Source: Lepidurus packardi (Eukaryota > Arthropoda > Branchiopoda > Notostraca > Triopsidae). From it: a stretch of 64,000 nucleotides of DNA. The stretch is taken from positions 18,501 to 82,500 of the forward strand of contig JAKZAN010000119.1 in the NCBI GenBank assembly GCA_023053545.1, read 5' to 3'. The notes beneath the pieces are model-generated. The model made no database searches, was not told where the DNA came from, and saw only the letters and a program-made list of their open reading frames with translations. The position numbers were made by a program, and so were the translations under genes. This document shows positions 22,193 through 34,567 of this stretch, in pieces; within the stretch, counting starts at the first letter, position 1, and each line of letters begins with the position of its first letter.

Positions 22193-24796
22193 TCAGATCT
22201 GGGTATCAGACCCTGCATTCCTCGACTCTATCTCTAAACTATTAACGCTTTCGACAGCGTTCCTTTTGCCACCCAGCAATATTTTTTTTTCGTATCTTTT
22301 CAGAATCTTCTCCAGATAACTCTACATGTTCTCTTGCTGAACATGATCTTCTATCTGATTTTTAAACAAGTTCAATTCGTACTATTCTGGAATTTACACA
22401 ACTCCAGCACATATCTTATAACGCGTCACAGGGGCCAAAGAAGTGCCAGTGGCCACACTCCCTCCCATGCCTTGGGCGTGCTCAAGATGCTGGCTCTGGT
22501 GATGGTTTCTCCGATGCTAATTCACGAGTCGGTTGGAGTGATAGTAGATAAGAGGTCGTGGATGGGAAGGCATGTACAATACCGCTTCGGGCATATCTGG
22601 GATCAGGATTCTTTCTGATTTTTCGTCGAGCAGTGTCTTTAAAGGCGAAAGGGAACAAACGATATGAATAATGATATTACTTTGTAGGATCTTAGCTGTA
22701 GTATGTTGGAGTTGAAGGTAAATTTGATGTCAGGTGGATGCAGGAAGAAAAGTCGGACGTAGTCTCGGAGATTTGTGTAGATATTGCATCCGTCCTCAGA
22801 GTTCTCCACGCGTTCACAGCTCGTCAGCATCTTGAACACCGACTCTTTTATTCCACCGATTATCAGTGTATTATTTTGCGAAGTCCCAATCACTTCCTTC
22901 AGGATCTTCTCATCGAACTACTTTTCTATTTGCTGTTTTTGCCATCCTACTATCTTGGTCTTTCCGCATTCCACAGCCATCAAACATCTTTCGGGAGTCA
23001 TCAGTCCAAAGAGCGTCTACTCTTTGCCCTATACGACCATAAGACACTTTGATCCTAATCTAAAACTGCCCAGTTTGGACCACACCGAAATCTGCCCGAT
23101 CTTCTGGTCGTGCCTTTGCTCCTTCTGCAATTTTGTCAGATAAGGATTGGTATTATTGACAACTGAATGTTTTCGATGAATCGACGGAATATTGGACTAT
23201 CTCCGGTTTTCGCTTTAGCTGGGCATGGGATATTTTTCGGCTGAATCTAATGATTTCCCTTGAGTCGCTGGAACCACCATCTCTGAAAGTACTCTTTTCA
23301 GTTCTTTTTCTGTCATGGAGTAGCCATTATCTTTAAGGATGAAGTATGGGTTTCCGTTGACCCTACGCCATTCAATGGATATGACGTCGGGCTACTTATG
23401 GATGCAAGAGTCAATTAAGAGCCCCAATGCTTGGAAAGGGTGAGGTATCATCTGTGCTAGTGTCTATACGTTTTGCAGACATGTCTATATTCGGTCGTGG
23501 ACAGCGCTTTTATCCTATATTTATTTCAGCAATTCAGTCACAAAGCTGTCTGTTTCCTGGATGAGAGGGTGTTATCGATATATCATGCGACATATCGAGC
23601 ATATACCGTTTGTGTTTTTCTTGGAAGTAGCAGCGTCAAAAAGCTCGAGGATCACTAGGTCGTCCGAAGATTGGAATTTCTCAGTGTTTCTCAGTCCTCC
23701 GAATAGGAGAACCTTCTGTCCATCCGGGGCCATACAGGCAGAAGTATAGGCTAACTGTTTAGGAAAATATTCCTAGCCACTCTTTTTGGGTATCATCTCT
23801 ATCCATTTATTCGCATGAATATCATAAAGCCATGCATCAGCGAGTAGCCTGACTCCTTCTCCTGTTTTAGTTTGTGTCTCCCCACCAAATATCATTATAT
23901 AGTGTTCTTGGTACATCACTGCAGCATGGGCGCTCCGTGATGAGGGCTTCGAGGATCCCCAATTGGTCTGGCCAACTTCCTAAATTGTGAGGTTTGGTAT
24001 TTTCCTATCTAGGTTCTGGTGAGTAAGCTTGATTTTCCAGACTCCATTGGTGTATTTTTCTTATTCTGTCTGACCTCCGATCATAAATAAACAGCCTATA
24101 CTGTCTACAAATAACAAGGCTGTGTTTTCTAGCTTGGGTATGTGGCCAGAAATATGGGTAGCGTCGATAGTCCTCCAGATACAAGTGTGAGTGTCAAAGA
24201 TATGAAAGTCGTAGTAGCGGGTATCCTCATGGCAGCCGCCATAGATGAGAATATATCTATGCTGGATGGAGACTGCAGAGTGGCTTTAGCGTGGTTGTGG
24301 GATGTCACCGAACTGGGGAACTGGGTGCCAGGTGGTCCCGTCGAACCTAAAACATTAGTTGGAGGGCTAAGATTATGCCAAATAATAGTCTAGTCTTTCG
24401 GATGAATGCCTGAACAAAGCCCACTAAAATGCACAACCGCAGATTAAAGAGCATCCTAGTATCCGAAAGATACCGTCAACTAAATTCAAGAAGATTGCTT
24501 ACTATTTCCTTGATGCAACCACCCCACAGGTACAGCTGCTCGTTTACCAGCGTCCAGCTGCAACTGTCTCTTAGCAACGGACACTCCCCTTTCGTCTCCA
24601 CCTTTTCAAACTCCAAAGAACAGCAGTCCAACTTATACACGATTCCCAAAGGCTGTTTCCTTGGTTCGGAGTCGAGTTTACCGCCAAAAAGGAGCATAGA
24701 GTTTTTAAAAATAGCGGCAGAGTGAGCCCACCTTTTGGGAGGGTGATTAGATTTGCGCCAGAGGGTCCAGCGTGCCTTTTCAAAGGGGTTTTCCAT
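22193..24796 (-). CDS. Kelch-repeat protein with C-terminal degenerate GHKL/MORC-like domain
   Basis: The first half is a kelch propeller: PPKRWAHSAAIFKNSMLLFGGK, RYILIYGGCHEDTRYYDFHI, RSAHAAVMYQEHYIMIFGGE and QKVLLFGGLRNTE. The same frame then runs through ICSICRMIY and AQMIPHPFQALGLLIDSCIH into YFILKDNGYSMTEKELKRVL and KIGQISVWSKLGSFRLG, which lines up with the N-box, DxGxGM and IGQYGNGLKSGSMRLG boxes of MORC ATPases. The catalytic Glu and Asn of the N-box and the Gly-rich lid are replaced, so ATP use is doubtful. Introns lie near 24500 and 22640-22680. The C-terminal helix ends GSDTQI at TGA 22193-22195. An exon near 24360 is unsettled. Confidence 0.62.
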
Positions 24797-25130
24797 GGAA
24801 GAAAGAGATTATGGAAGTTCAAACAGTTCGTGATTAGCGGGAAGGCTGACGAGAGGGTTTAATAATAGGACTTTGTTTAGCAGTGTAAAGGTCGTAATTT
24901 ATTAGGGCTAAATTATTATAAAGTCCCTCTTCCCATGTCAGGTTTTATAGCATCCAATTATGTCTCCCAACTGCAAACATCCCTGCTCTCATGTCTAAGC
25001 ATGTACCCATCGACCTACATGCTACGGTCCAAGTCTTAGTCGCTAGCATTCCTATCAAACCCACACTCCATCCCGTGGAATAACCAATTTAAATGTTTAG
25101 TCAAGTATCTCATCAATAAAAATTTAAAAG
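24797..25130. other. Intergenic, about 330 bp
   Basis: AT-rich stretches and no coding pattern on either strand. It separates the start of the kelch gene from the end of the next minus-strand gene. I see no RNA gene or repeat. Confidence 0.4.
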
Positions 25131-26794
25131 TCAACTTTTCGCCTTAATCCCAGCCCTGATCAGATTAATTCTAAAGGCTTTGCGCTCTTCTAAAGGGATT
25201 TCACATGCACTAGTTGGCTGTTGTGTGGTACCTTTAGGCTGCGTGGTCATACTGATCGACTTCAGTTGTCTATTCCCCTGATTAGAACTCGCCTCGGACA
25301 ATTCTCCAAACCCACTCTTGAAGTGGAGCTAGTCCTCGCTTCCCATCGATGTGTCCTTCTGGACACGGAAGAGTTCATTCAAAGGATATTTCTTCTGAAG
25401 GCCGATCAGAACATGATTCGGGGTGCTGACATTTATGATTGAGGTTATATCCTCCAGTTTTGATGAGCTCTGGATGAGGTTTCTATGGTGATCTGCTGAG
25501 ATGAGCTTCGCAAACCTGCCTTGTAACAATTCTGTGGCCTGGCTTCCAGTCTGAATATTTTCAGTTTCTGTGCATCTTTGCTGATGAGTAGTACGTAGAT
25601 TAGTTTGGGAAAATGCCACTTTTTGGGAGATAAATTCTTTCCCGATTAAGGCGCTCCAATATATGTTTTTATCGCCAAACTACTCAACGTCGGCGTCCAC
25701 GAAGTAGTAGTATTCGCCTTAGCCCTTCGCGAATTTGAAAGACCCTTTCAGGATAGCCTGCTAGCTACTGTAGGCATTTAGAAGACAGAGTTTCTGCGCA
25801 ATATATTTCAAGTACTTCTTCGAGTCCTGGCTTCGCAGACAATCCTCGAACTCCCACTCGTCCTTCTAACTCACGAAGTCAGCCTAGTTCGCCTTGACTT
25901 CATCGTACAGGATCCTTACTTCCCTTTTGGCACGCAAATAGAGCGGGTCTTGGCAAAAGTCGTGAGTTGTATGATCGATCTTAATCCTGACCTCTTCATA
26001 ATTTTTGGCATTAACGATCGTCTGAATGTGGGTCAAAGTGGCTCTGAAGTTTCTCTGGCTAGCTTTGAACATGTTCTCCATCATATCTAGACTAATGAGC
26101 TGGCCAGGGTTGTCAGTGAAGCGAGCGATGGCGATGCACTAATTTTTGAGTGTCTACTTGTCTTTGACCTCGAAAGTGATGCTCCTCGCTATCTTGGCTG
26201 CTGGATTAAGGCCCTTGATGTCGGGGGATCGATTGTGATAGACATAGCCCTCATAAAAGAAATTGCGTATCTCGTAGAAGTTTAGCTTTTCTTTATTGCG
26301 GATGAGTCTTAAGGGACAGTTTTCCTGTTAGCGAAATCAATTTGATCAGATAAAAGCATGAAGTACCTTCTTCTTCGTGAACATGAACTGAGGGGCTCCT
26401 TTTTCGAAAACACAGACTTCGGGGATCAGCAGTCTCAGTCTGACTCTCATCCTATCCATCATGAAGAGCTGCGTCATATATTTCACGAAGTACGGTTCCC
26501 TTTGCTTACGAGGCAAGCCAACTTCCTTTTTCTCCTGCTCGATTTCGACGGGGACTTGATCTTTGATTTGCTGACTAGGTATATGTGGTTGGATGGGAGT
26601 ACATCTGCTGGAAGATGAGTTTCTGGCAGAGCTGGCACTTGCAGCCCTCGTTGTCGATCTGGTGCTCGATCTTGTTGGGAGGGGGGTGTTTTTGGTGTTT
26701 GGTAGGGGAATACCTGACTGCTCTGGATTACATGGGTGGTGGTTTAGTTAGTATTGATATATATTTATTGAGGGAGTTTGTGCCCAACAGTCAT
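25131..26794 (-). CDS. Unknown protein with CxCxxC site
   Basis: Four exons give one frame of about 510 residues: MTVGHKLPQEIYINTNE, then EGCKCQLCQKLIFQQ after a 43-nt intron, EPYFVKYMTQLFMMDRMRVR after a 28-nt intron, and ENCPLRLIRNKEKLNFYE after a 42-nt intron, on to TGA 25131-25133. The three introns all end CAG/TAG/AAG and each restores the frame. The CKCQLC segment may bind a metal. The middle part is mixed alpha/beta (GEYYYFVDADVEEFG), and the C-terminal 120 residues are rich in Ser, Thr and Gln and likely disordered. No family is recognised. Direction and exon order are well supported; the role is unknown. Confidence 0.6.
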
Positions 26795-26931
26795 TTTTTA
26801 TGCTGGCTGCAGTTCGTATAATAACTTAAGGTATTGTTTAATACTGAAGGCCTGATGCCTGATTCATCCCACCATCATATAAGAATCCTATCTGCCTACA
26901 AACATTTCCACGGGTCAATCACAGTAACTCC

Positions 26932-28680
26932 TCATTCTTCCTCCCCTCCTTTGTGCAACCCCAGAGCAAATAGCACTCCCAGATCCCCCAGAACTACTCC
27001 CCATGACTCCGCGATTACGCACCCATCGCTTTCACGCCTATACACAGGACGCTCCTTCCCAGATTTTATGACCAACACTGGGAGTCTTATTATCTGTTTC
27101 TTTGCCGTAGGGCACCCTTCTTTTTTGGTAGAAGTTGTCGCAACCTTGGTTTATAGATCGCCTGCCGACTTGCCTTGCTATTTTTATTATCTGCTTGACT
27201 TGTTTCTGGATATCAGATTGTTCTGAGCACGGAATGTTAGTTTTAGTGCCTGCAGCCTATTGGACTTAATGGCTATAGATCGCTTCAAGGCCTGTATCTG
27301 CTCGCGAATAAAGTCATGTTATGTATATGAATGCTTGGGGCCTCGAGGAATCCGCAAAGGGACCCGTTGGGGGTTCAATGACACTGTTTTGAGTTCCTTT
27401 TCCAAGACACCACACGCTATCAATACATTCAAGGCGTCGTAGACCCTCCTTTTCACATTTTGAGCATCCTATTTTCAGTATTCATGATATCATTTGATTA
27501 ATGTTTACCGCTTTGCTGATTTTACTTTCCTTCTCCAGTCGTTTCAGTTGGTGCTCTGCCACTTCCTTGTACGTCATTCTCCGGTGCTCACACATCATCG
27601 ACCCTATGTGCTCAGTCAGACATCTTAGGCCTTTCGAATTCTCTCTTGCCTCGATGCCTTCCGGCTGTTCTCCGTGCTTTCTCTTGTCCTTACTACGCAG
27701 GAATGCCGACGGAAACATATCGCGAGAAAATTAACTAAGTTTCTAGGGGTCAGGCACCGCGGCAATTGGACGAGCTAAGTGAGTTGCAGGGACTACATCT
27801 TCGAAAAGTCTAGTACGCGAAAACCCAGATTTGATTGGTGGTTCAGGAGACTATTTAGAAATTAGCAGTCTGGCTGTAGATAGGGAGCTGAGGGTATTTC
27901 TATATTTATTTAGGATGGACCGTTAGCGCTATCGAGCGGGATCTTCTTGTGTTTTGGGGGGCAGGGGGTTTTCGCGAGAGGGTTGCTTGATTTGGATCTT
28001 TTCGTTGTTGCGCATGGAGTAGCTATATTCGTGGTAAGGGTCATAGTGGAGGTCCACACACTCCGAATGGTTCTCGATCTTTTTGGCGCCAGGAAAAAAT
28101 AGTCGAAACGAGTTGGAATGGTTCAACGTCCAGCTAAAATCAGGATCGGAAACTGGATTACCAATGGGATGATTTTCTTCTTATTGTTTATCTCCAAAAA
28201 GATGGGCTCGCCAATCCGTCCCAACCATTGCATCAAAGGTGGCATGCTTGTAGGTAGACAGCCCGACATTCGGGATGTAGGATGGAGACATCAGGAAAGT
28301 ATGCGAGTTTGGCATCAGACTGTTCTGGCTAAACATCAAATTATCGTTAATGAGATTTTCCTATTCAGGAGCCAGCTAAGCGGCGAATCTAGGCTCTGTG
28401 GATGGCAGGAGGAGTTGGGAATCTATTTGGGATTGGATTGGGTGATTAGGTAGATCAAAGTAAGTAAAGACTAGGTACTGAAATTAAGTGAGTATTCCTC
28501 TCTGGGTTCAGCGGACTTGCTGATTTGATAAGTTTCGTGTCTGGAGTGCATGAGGTACTGTTGAATTAGGGCTGGAAGTGGCTTGCGAGTGACGATAATG
28601 AGGAAAATGCGCAAAAATAAACTATTTTCCTATTTGATTAGAGAATATCACAGTCGAAAATGTAGTGCGAAAACGACATG
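26932..28680 (-). CDS. DP transcription factor (E2F dimerisation partner)
   Basis: DP partners pair with E2F to control S-phase genes. The winged-helix DNA-binding domain reads KGLRCLTEHIGSMMCEHR, TYKEVAEHQLKRLE and, after a 40-nt intron (27469-27508), NVKRRVYDALNVLIACGVLE, which contains the RRxYD DNA-contact motif. A leucine/Arg helix (IREQIQALKRSIAIKSNRL) and a DP-type dimerisation tail (IIRLPVLVIKSG ... LGDLGVLFALGL) follow to TGA 26932-26934. Upstream, the frame stays open for about 200 residues of low-complexity sequence (SQNSLMPNSHTFLMSPSY), back to an intron acceptor near 28472; the first exon, perhaps from ATG 28680, is uncertain. Met 27718 is an alternative start just before the DNA-binding domain. 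Confidence 0.82.
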
Positions 28681-28776
28681 ATATCCCCTATCGATATGAG
28701 CGTCTGTGTATGGATAGAGCGGAGTCGAACAGGTATGGATTGCATGATATATACATCAATGTCGTGGCAGGTGTGA

Positions 28777-29358
28777 TCACATTTTGAGTTTGATGGCGAT
28801 CGGCTTGGCAGGCTTAGGATCCGAGGTGGTTTCGAGTCCGCACGATACGAGTTGACCCACAATCATCTGTCGCGATACTCAATGTTATTCATTTATGCAT
28901 CTCAATGCTGGTTTACGTCGAAGATCTGCTCAATATGGACGTGTTTTAGGTCTGGGTCGATTTCTTTCTTGATTTTCGCAATTTCGTATATATATTGCAA
29001 AGCCACTTTCCCCTTGTTCAAGACTCCGGGCTGGGGGCTAAACTTCTCCATCGAGGAAGCCTTTCGTAGAAACCAGGTCGTCTCTGGGGGCTTCACGATG
29101 AATTTAAAAGTTCTATCCGTAAACGCCGTCAGCTTGACCTTCATGGGAACATCTGGCCTGATGTGAGTAGTAACTGCATTGAATTCCTAGTCAATTGTTA
29201 TTTGGATGGTTATCTACTTTGCAGAACTGCATCATGTTGATTCCGAGGGGACCGAGTGCCTGGCCCATTTTGGGGTTGGGTTTCGCGACCCCTGCAAAGA
29301 CCTTGAGGTTGACGGTGGCTGGAAGTGAAGGAGGATGTATAATGGGTTTGAGTTACAT
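28777..29358 (-). CDS. Mitochondrial ribosomal protein L11 (uL11m)
   Basis: Large-subunit protein at the GTPase stalk base. Landmarks: KVFAGVAKPNPKMGQALGPL, INMMQFCKEFNA, PDVPMKVKLTAFTDRTFKF, PPETTWFLRKAS and GKVALQYIYEIAKIK, then MIVGQLVSCGLE near the C-terminus, equal to the RSMGIEV end of the family. Introns 29187-29217 (31 nt) and 28867-28916 (50 nt) are needed. A short extension (TSDPKPAKPIAIKLKM) follows the L11 fold before TGA 28777-28779. No long import sequence is visible at the ATG chosen, so an extra 5' exon is possible. The sequence is closer to bacterial/mitochondrial than cytosolic L11 (L12). Confidence 0.88.
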
Positions 29359-29479
29359 CTGTAGGCCATGGTTGTCGAGTCTTGTATTTATTCGTAAGTA
29401 ATGAAATATTAAATCGGGTATGGTCTCATAATTATTCTAGTCGTATATGGTTAGATTGATCCGAGTGGAGATATTCCGT

Positions 29480-32400
29480 TCATGAATCAGTGTATTTGAC
29501 GCGTGCCTGGCTGACGATGGCCTGGGCGTCGAGTTCCCTGAGGTCCCAGCGCCGCACAGGGACAGCAAGCTGCCTCAACAGCACATCTTTATTCACGAAT
29601 TCTATGTCTTGCTCCAGAGATTTCACATATGCAAGGTACTCCTTTCTGCTGGGCACATGATCGTACTACTTGTTAAAGTCATAAATTCTGTCTCTCTCGA
29701 TTTTTCCGATCAGCGCCAATCCGGCCTTTGCTTTCTCCAATACCGATCCTATCAAATTAGTTTACATTATTCATACATACATTTGCCTAATGCTTCTTAC
29801 TCTCATTCTGACAAGTGGGACTCAGGAATTTAGACACTGCCAAAGCTGTGTGATCGGAGATCTGCTGTCCTGTCAACCCTGCCAGTTTCTCGCCCATATA
29901 GATAGCCAACGGTTCCTTGTGCATTGTTCCCCAAGTCATGAGTTCCTCTACTTCATGAATGGGGGCGGTCTTTGTGAATGAGCCAGCTATCTGCCATAAT
30001 TCAGGGTAGTTGTGCTTGGCTTTTTCGAATTCTTCGCGGGTGAGCCTGCGATAGTTGATGGGCGACCTGGACTTTTGTAGTCTGTGGTGGGGGAGGTCTT
30101 CTTCGTTGGCTTGGGTGAATCCTGGAGAGTAAAGCATCTAAAAGTTAATGGTAGATTTGGATGATATAAAAATAGTGATTCTACTTCCTCAATTCTGGCT
30201 TCAAGATCGTAGATACTTTGCTCGGCTATTTGTATTCCGAATAGCCCAAAGGTCTCGAGTTTCTATTGAATCTCTGGCGTCACTGTTTGTTCATGTTCTT
30301 AAATATCTACCTGCATCTTTTAGTTAGGATTCACTTTCGCGTCCTGCAGAATAGCCTCGAGTGCCAATAGATAAGAGACTAAGGGTTTGTTAGCTTCGTA
30401 CAACTCAGACTCATACTGAATCCTTGAGTCAACTTCCTCCAAAAGTTGTTAATTCTAGACGGTGAGGTATCCTCTTTCTTCGCCAGTCAGGATTTTGGAC
30501 TGAAGATCGCCCTTATTCTTGGCTTAGATAAGTTCATTGATTCTCTTCTCTTTGAATGCCTCAACCCAGAATTCTTCGTAGTTTTCAGGCAAATACCTGG
30601 CGATCTTGACATTGTAGATGTTTTCGTGCTCGTACAACTTCATCAAATAGTCAGCAGAAACCTAGTCCAACAGGAACCTGTCCACTGCTCGCTTTTCCTG
30701 ACTGATTTTATTCTCCCCAAGGGTAGTACTGAAGAGATAAAGGAAGTTCTTGATCCGCTGGCTCATGTTTGTCTGGATTGCCTTCTTGAACACATCTGAT
30801 TCCTCTAGCTTACTGGTGGCGGCATCATAATCTCCCTTCTTTATTAGCTTCTTGAGCGAAACCGCCCATCTTTTGCCGCTGATTCTCTCGATTGCTTTGT
30901 CCAGACTGTCATTAGAAGACTCAATATTTTGGGCCAGAAGACATTAAATAAAACACTCTTCCACAATATTGCTGGGCTTGCTACCGAGTAACTTTTCGTG
31001 ATTATGATACAGGTCGAAAGGGATCGCAGGAACCTCACTGAATGTAGCGACGAGGCAAAGCATGGTCAGAGCAGTGTGATCCTTTTCTAGCCTTGAAATG
31101 GCATACAGACTCAGGAGTTCGGTGTTGTTTTCACCTAATGGCGGCCTATTCTGAACGAGTCTTTCTTTAATCAGTTTGCTTCTGAAGACGTTGAGGAATT
31201 TGGTGTCCTTGATCTTCTTACCGATATTGACGATTTTGGTGAGAGCGCCTCTCTTCGAGCTATTGAGGAAGACATCGCACAAAGTACCGTAGTTGATTGA
31301 ATTCTCATTGAGATAGTTGTATTTCTCTAACTGTTCGCACATCTCGAAAACTGTGCTCCGGAACGAAGATTTCCACAGACTTGACAGAAGAGACTTCGTA
31401 GCCAGTAGGAACACAAAAATGGGCTGACTTTTTTTGTTGTGGCTACACTTCAGGATGGCAGACGCCAGCGATTTGTACAGTTTTATTCTGAGTCTCGAGT
31501 GTTCGTCATAGTTGCCTGTGCATTCTCGCGACAAGAATGACTCAAGATGGTAAAATTTAATGTCCCCAATGCTGATTGCAGAGTCTTTGATCAGACGTTC
31601 CAGGACTGCCTCCATGTTCTCCACACGCACGCTTTTCCACTTAAGGTAGTTATTGAACAAAGCCTCCAGATTCTACAGGTGGAAAGTCTTATAAACTTCA
31701 GCGCTCAGGCTACTGAACATTTACATAGACTCTTGAATCGTCTTCTCAGATTAGGATAGAGCACGGATCTTAAACTCGAGCATCTGCTCAGGATACTTTG
31801 ACAGTGCTACGATATCCGAGAGATGGCCCCAGTCCCTTTCTAAGACCGCTAACTAGCAGAGAAGCCGATCCCTCTCAGAGGACTCTACGATATTGGTGAG
31901 TCGAATTCTGAGAGTATCTATTTTGTTGGGTAGTTTATTGAGAGTCAAGGAAGGGTCTGGCTTATAGGCTCCTGCAATCTGGAGAGGCCCGATGGCTGTA
32001 AAGAAGACTCCTTGAGTAGCGTTGTGTGCAGCTTCGGCATCTTGAAACTTCATTTTCGGGAATTCAGGCATTTGAAGTTTGTCTAGGTTCGCTAAATGTG
32101 GTTCGTGATCGTCGAAATGGCCTTTAAGATTTCTGAAGGATCGCACCGGAGCTGAAGTGGTCTGTCTGCTTTGGGAACTTTGTCCCTATGTCGATTTTCT
32201 AGGCTGTTACTCTTCCACATATTATTTTTTCTGATCTCCCTTGCCCAATAAGGTTTTCTTCTTAGGAATAGGATTCTACCGGTTCTGCAGTGGTTAATCT
32301 ATCTCTTGAGGGTCAGCCTTATCCAATTTTTTGAAGAGTGTTTTTTTTGTCTTCTCAGATGTTGATTTTTCGGATGTATTCTGTTATGTGGTTTTTTCTG

Positions 32401-32497
32401 GAGGTTGAGTATCCTTGCCGAAAGGTTTCTTGGCCGCGAAAGTGAAGGATAGGAGTGTAGGTAGGTTTTTTTGGGTGGATGTGAAGAACCGGAGCAT
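29480..32497 (-). CDS. Large mitochondrial protein of helical repeats, unknown
   Basis: About 970 residues starting with a classical import presequence (MLRFFTSTQKNLPTLLSFTF AAKKPFGK without acidic residues), then a charged linker and a long array of helices (FNNYLKWKSVRVENMEAVLE, LLSSLWKSSFRSTVFEMCEQ). The array resembles FASTK/OPR-type RNA-binding helical repeats, but no repeat consensus or RAP box could be fixed. The C-terminal part (SPINYRRLTREEFEKAKHNY; DRIYDFNKEYDHVPSRKEYL) is connected by introns of 47 and about 50 nt near 30090-30140 and 29735-29790. Ends at TGA 29480-29482, next to the L11 gene. A mitoribosomal or RNA-processing role would fit; this is inference. Confidence 0.6.
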
Positions 32498-32679
32498 ATG
32501 GGAAGATGGTGGTATGAGTGTAATGATATTGGATGTATAATTAAATAGTTGTGTGCGCGATCGCATGAGAACAAGGTTGGCTTGAATTTAGGACGCAATG
32601 ACTTAATTAGTAAAAAGTAATACATCAAAAGCCTAGAGAAAGCCTGGTAGTTCCATCTAAGAGACAGCCTAAAAGGAAA

Positions 32680-34409
32680 ATGAAGCACAACGCCAGTAAT
32701 GTACCAGTGCCCTGGAGCCAGATCATCGAGCACTGCAAAAAACAGTATATAAACATCTTACCCAATAACCTTTTCAAGCCCGTAGACTCCAAGTCTCTAC
32801 GTAAAAATATCCACATCATCAACCCTCATGCATCCTTATTCCATCCAACCCAACTCGTAGAGGAGAATCGCATCCAGCCCACCCCTCCCCTCAGAAGCCC
32901 CTCACTTTTATCTGCAGTGAACGACCAGAATCAAAATTTCCCTTCTTCTAGGTCCAGTCTAGAACCTGACCTCCGCCGCAATATGCTTCAAACAAGCAAC
33001 CATCCGCGTGTTTCCTGCGAATCTAGTTATCAAAACTTCAATTCAGAGTGTGATAGTGCGTATCTTCAGCAGATGATGCACCAACTGTCAGCGATCATCC
33101 AGTTGCTGATCCAGACTTGTGTGCTGTCCAATAGTAACGAGGTTCGATCGCGGAGCTATAAGCTGCTGGTGAAGCTTCGGGAGCTCATGAAGAGAGATAT
33201 CGATAAATTTGAAGAAGTGCTTATCTTTAAAACAGGTGAGAACTTAATGAAGTACCGTTTTGACTTTAATTCTTTGCTGCGACCGCGAGTGGTCTCCACC
33301 AATTCAACGAAGAACTCTTCTCTAGTCCCCTTAGAAATCCCTGTAGTGACTACCCAAAACGATATCCTCTGCGACATTCCACCCCAGGTTTCCATCTATC
33401 AAGATCCGCTTTTGTTCTACGTATTCTTGAAACCGATCTACAAACAACTCTTCAACGCAGAACTACAAGTGAGTAAAGAGTAAGCACTGGAGTTACTGTC
33501 ACAGCACGTACCGATTTTGAAGAAACTATACCTGCCAGTACCTTAGAGCTCATTGACAAAGTCAGGCCAGGTGCGATTTTCGAACTTAGAAGACCGACTG
33601 CTGCTGCTGGGTCTTATGAGATTCACATACAAGTACCATTTATTGGTGAGCTATAAAACTTAATCATAACTTAAAAGTGTAGGAATCTTCAAAGAATTTC
33701 AGACGTTTATTTCGAGAAGAGAACAACCGAACAACTTCGAAACAGAATCAAAAACTTGACCACTAAGCCCGGACCCAATCCCATCAACCACCAAAAATAG
33801 ATGGAGTACCTGTATCTCGAAGTCAGAGAGCTCCAGAAACTCATCCCCGCCCTCCACTTCTTTGGCCAACGCTGGCACGTCATCTCTCGCTATTTTTCTG
33901 ACAGAACTGCACGCTTTCTTGAACTCTAATACAACCATGCATCTGATTTGAAGAAAAAAAGGGCGAAGAATGGTCTCACAGACCCTTTTTTCTTGAATGA
34001 AGGGTATAGGGCGTTAAGACTCAGGTTTGGAGGGCCTGGAGACACAGGAACAGGCACGTGCACAATGGTGCGAAGCGAAATAGTTGAGGTAGGAGGTTCT
34101 CTTTCGAACTAAGAAGAATAGCAATCTGATGAATTGTATTTTTTGGAGACAGAGCAGGGATCGAGACGGAATGACTTCGTGTTGGAGAGTATGGGTCAAG
34201 GACAGTTCGGGAATTCTGAATTCTATGCAAGGCAAGAAAAATAGAAATCATCGGTAATTGTGGATGTGAGTTAGGGACAGGATGGATCTCCTAGGGACTA
34301 AGTCGGGAAGAAATCTAATGACGAGTCGGAGTACAAACTAGAGAACAAAAGACAAGACGCCTATAAGTTCATTGATGGGTTGTCTTTTGAGTATATCGAA
34401 CTGGTCTGA
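32680..34409 (+). CDS. GON4L-like chromatin protein with YARP and Myb-like regions
   Basis: About 560 residues. A helical pair (YLQQMMHQLSAIIQLLIQT) matches the YARP/GON4L segment in which such proteins read LxxQMRxHVQLLxQ. Further on, LYLPVPESSLTKSGQVRFSN, LLLLGLMRFTYK and, after a 50-nt intron (33633-33682), ISDVYFEKRTTEQLRNRIKN fit the GON4L block that ends in VRIKNL. A SANT/Myb-like piece (FGQRWHVISRYFSDRT) follows, then a charged tail to TGA 34407-34409. In animals and plants GON4-like proteins act with SIN3/HDAC-type repressors and YY1. It starts 182 bp from the divergent mitochondrial gene. Confidence 0.68.
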
Positions 34410-34567
34410 ATTATTATGGAGCCTATTGCGGATGCAGTCAGGCAGGTATAGCTTTGAATGTTGCCTAACGATGTATAAGGGGCCCTAACTAAAATTTAGT
34501 TGCCCTAGCCAATTATTATAATCTCACTAGACTTAAAGTTTGTGTCTAGTCAATAACCCCTAGCTGC

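Noticed and set aside
23240..24796. Split of the kelch/GHKL model into two genes
   Set aside because: The frame is continuous over 23960-22700 with no TGA and no start-like context; kept as one gene at moderate confidence.
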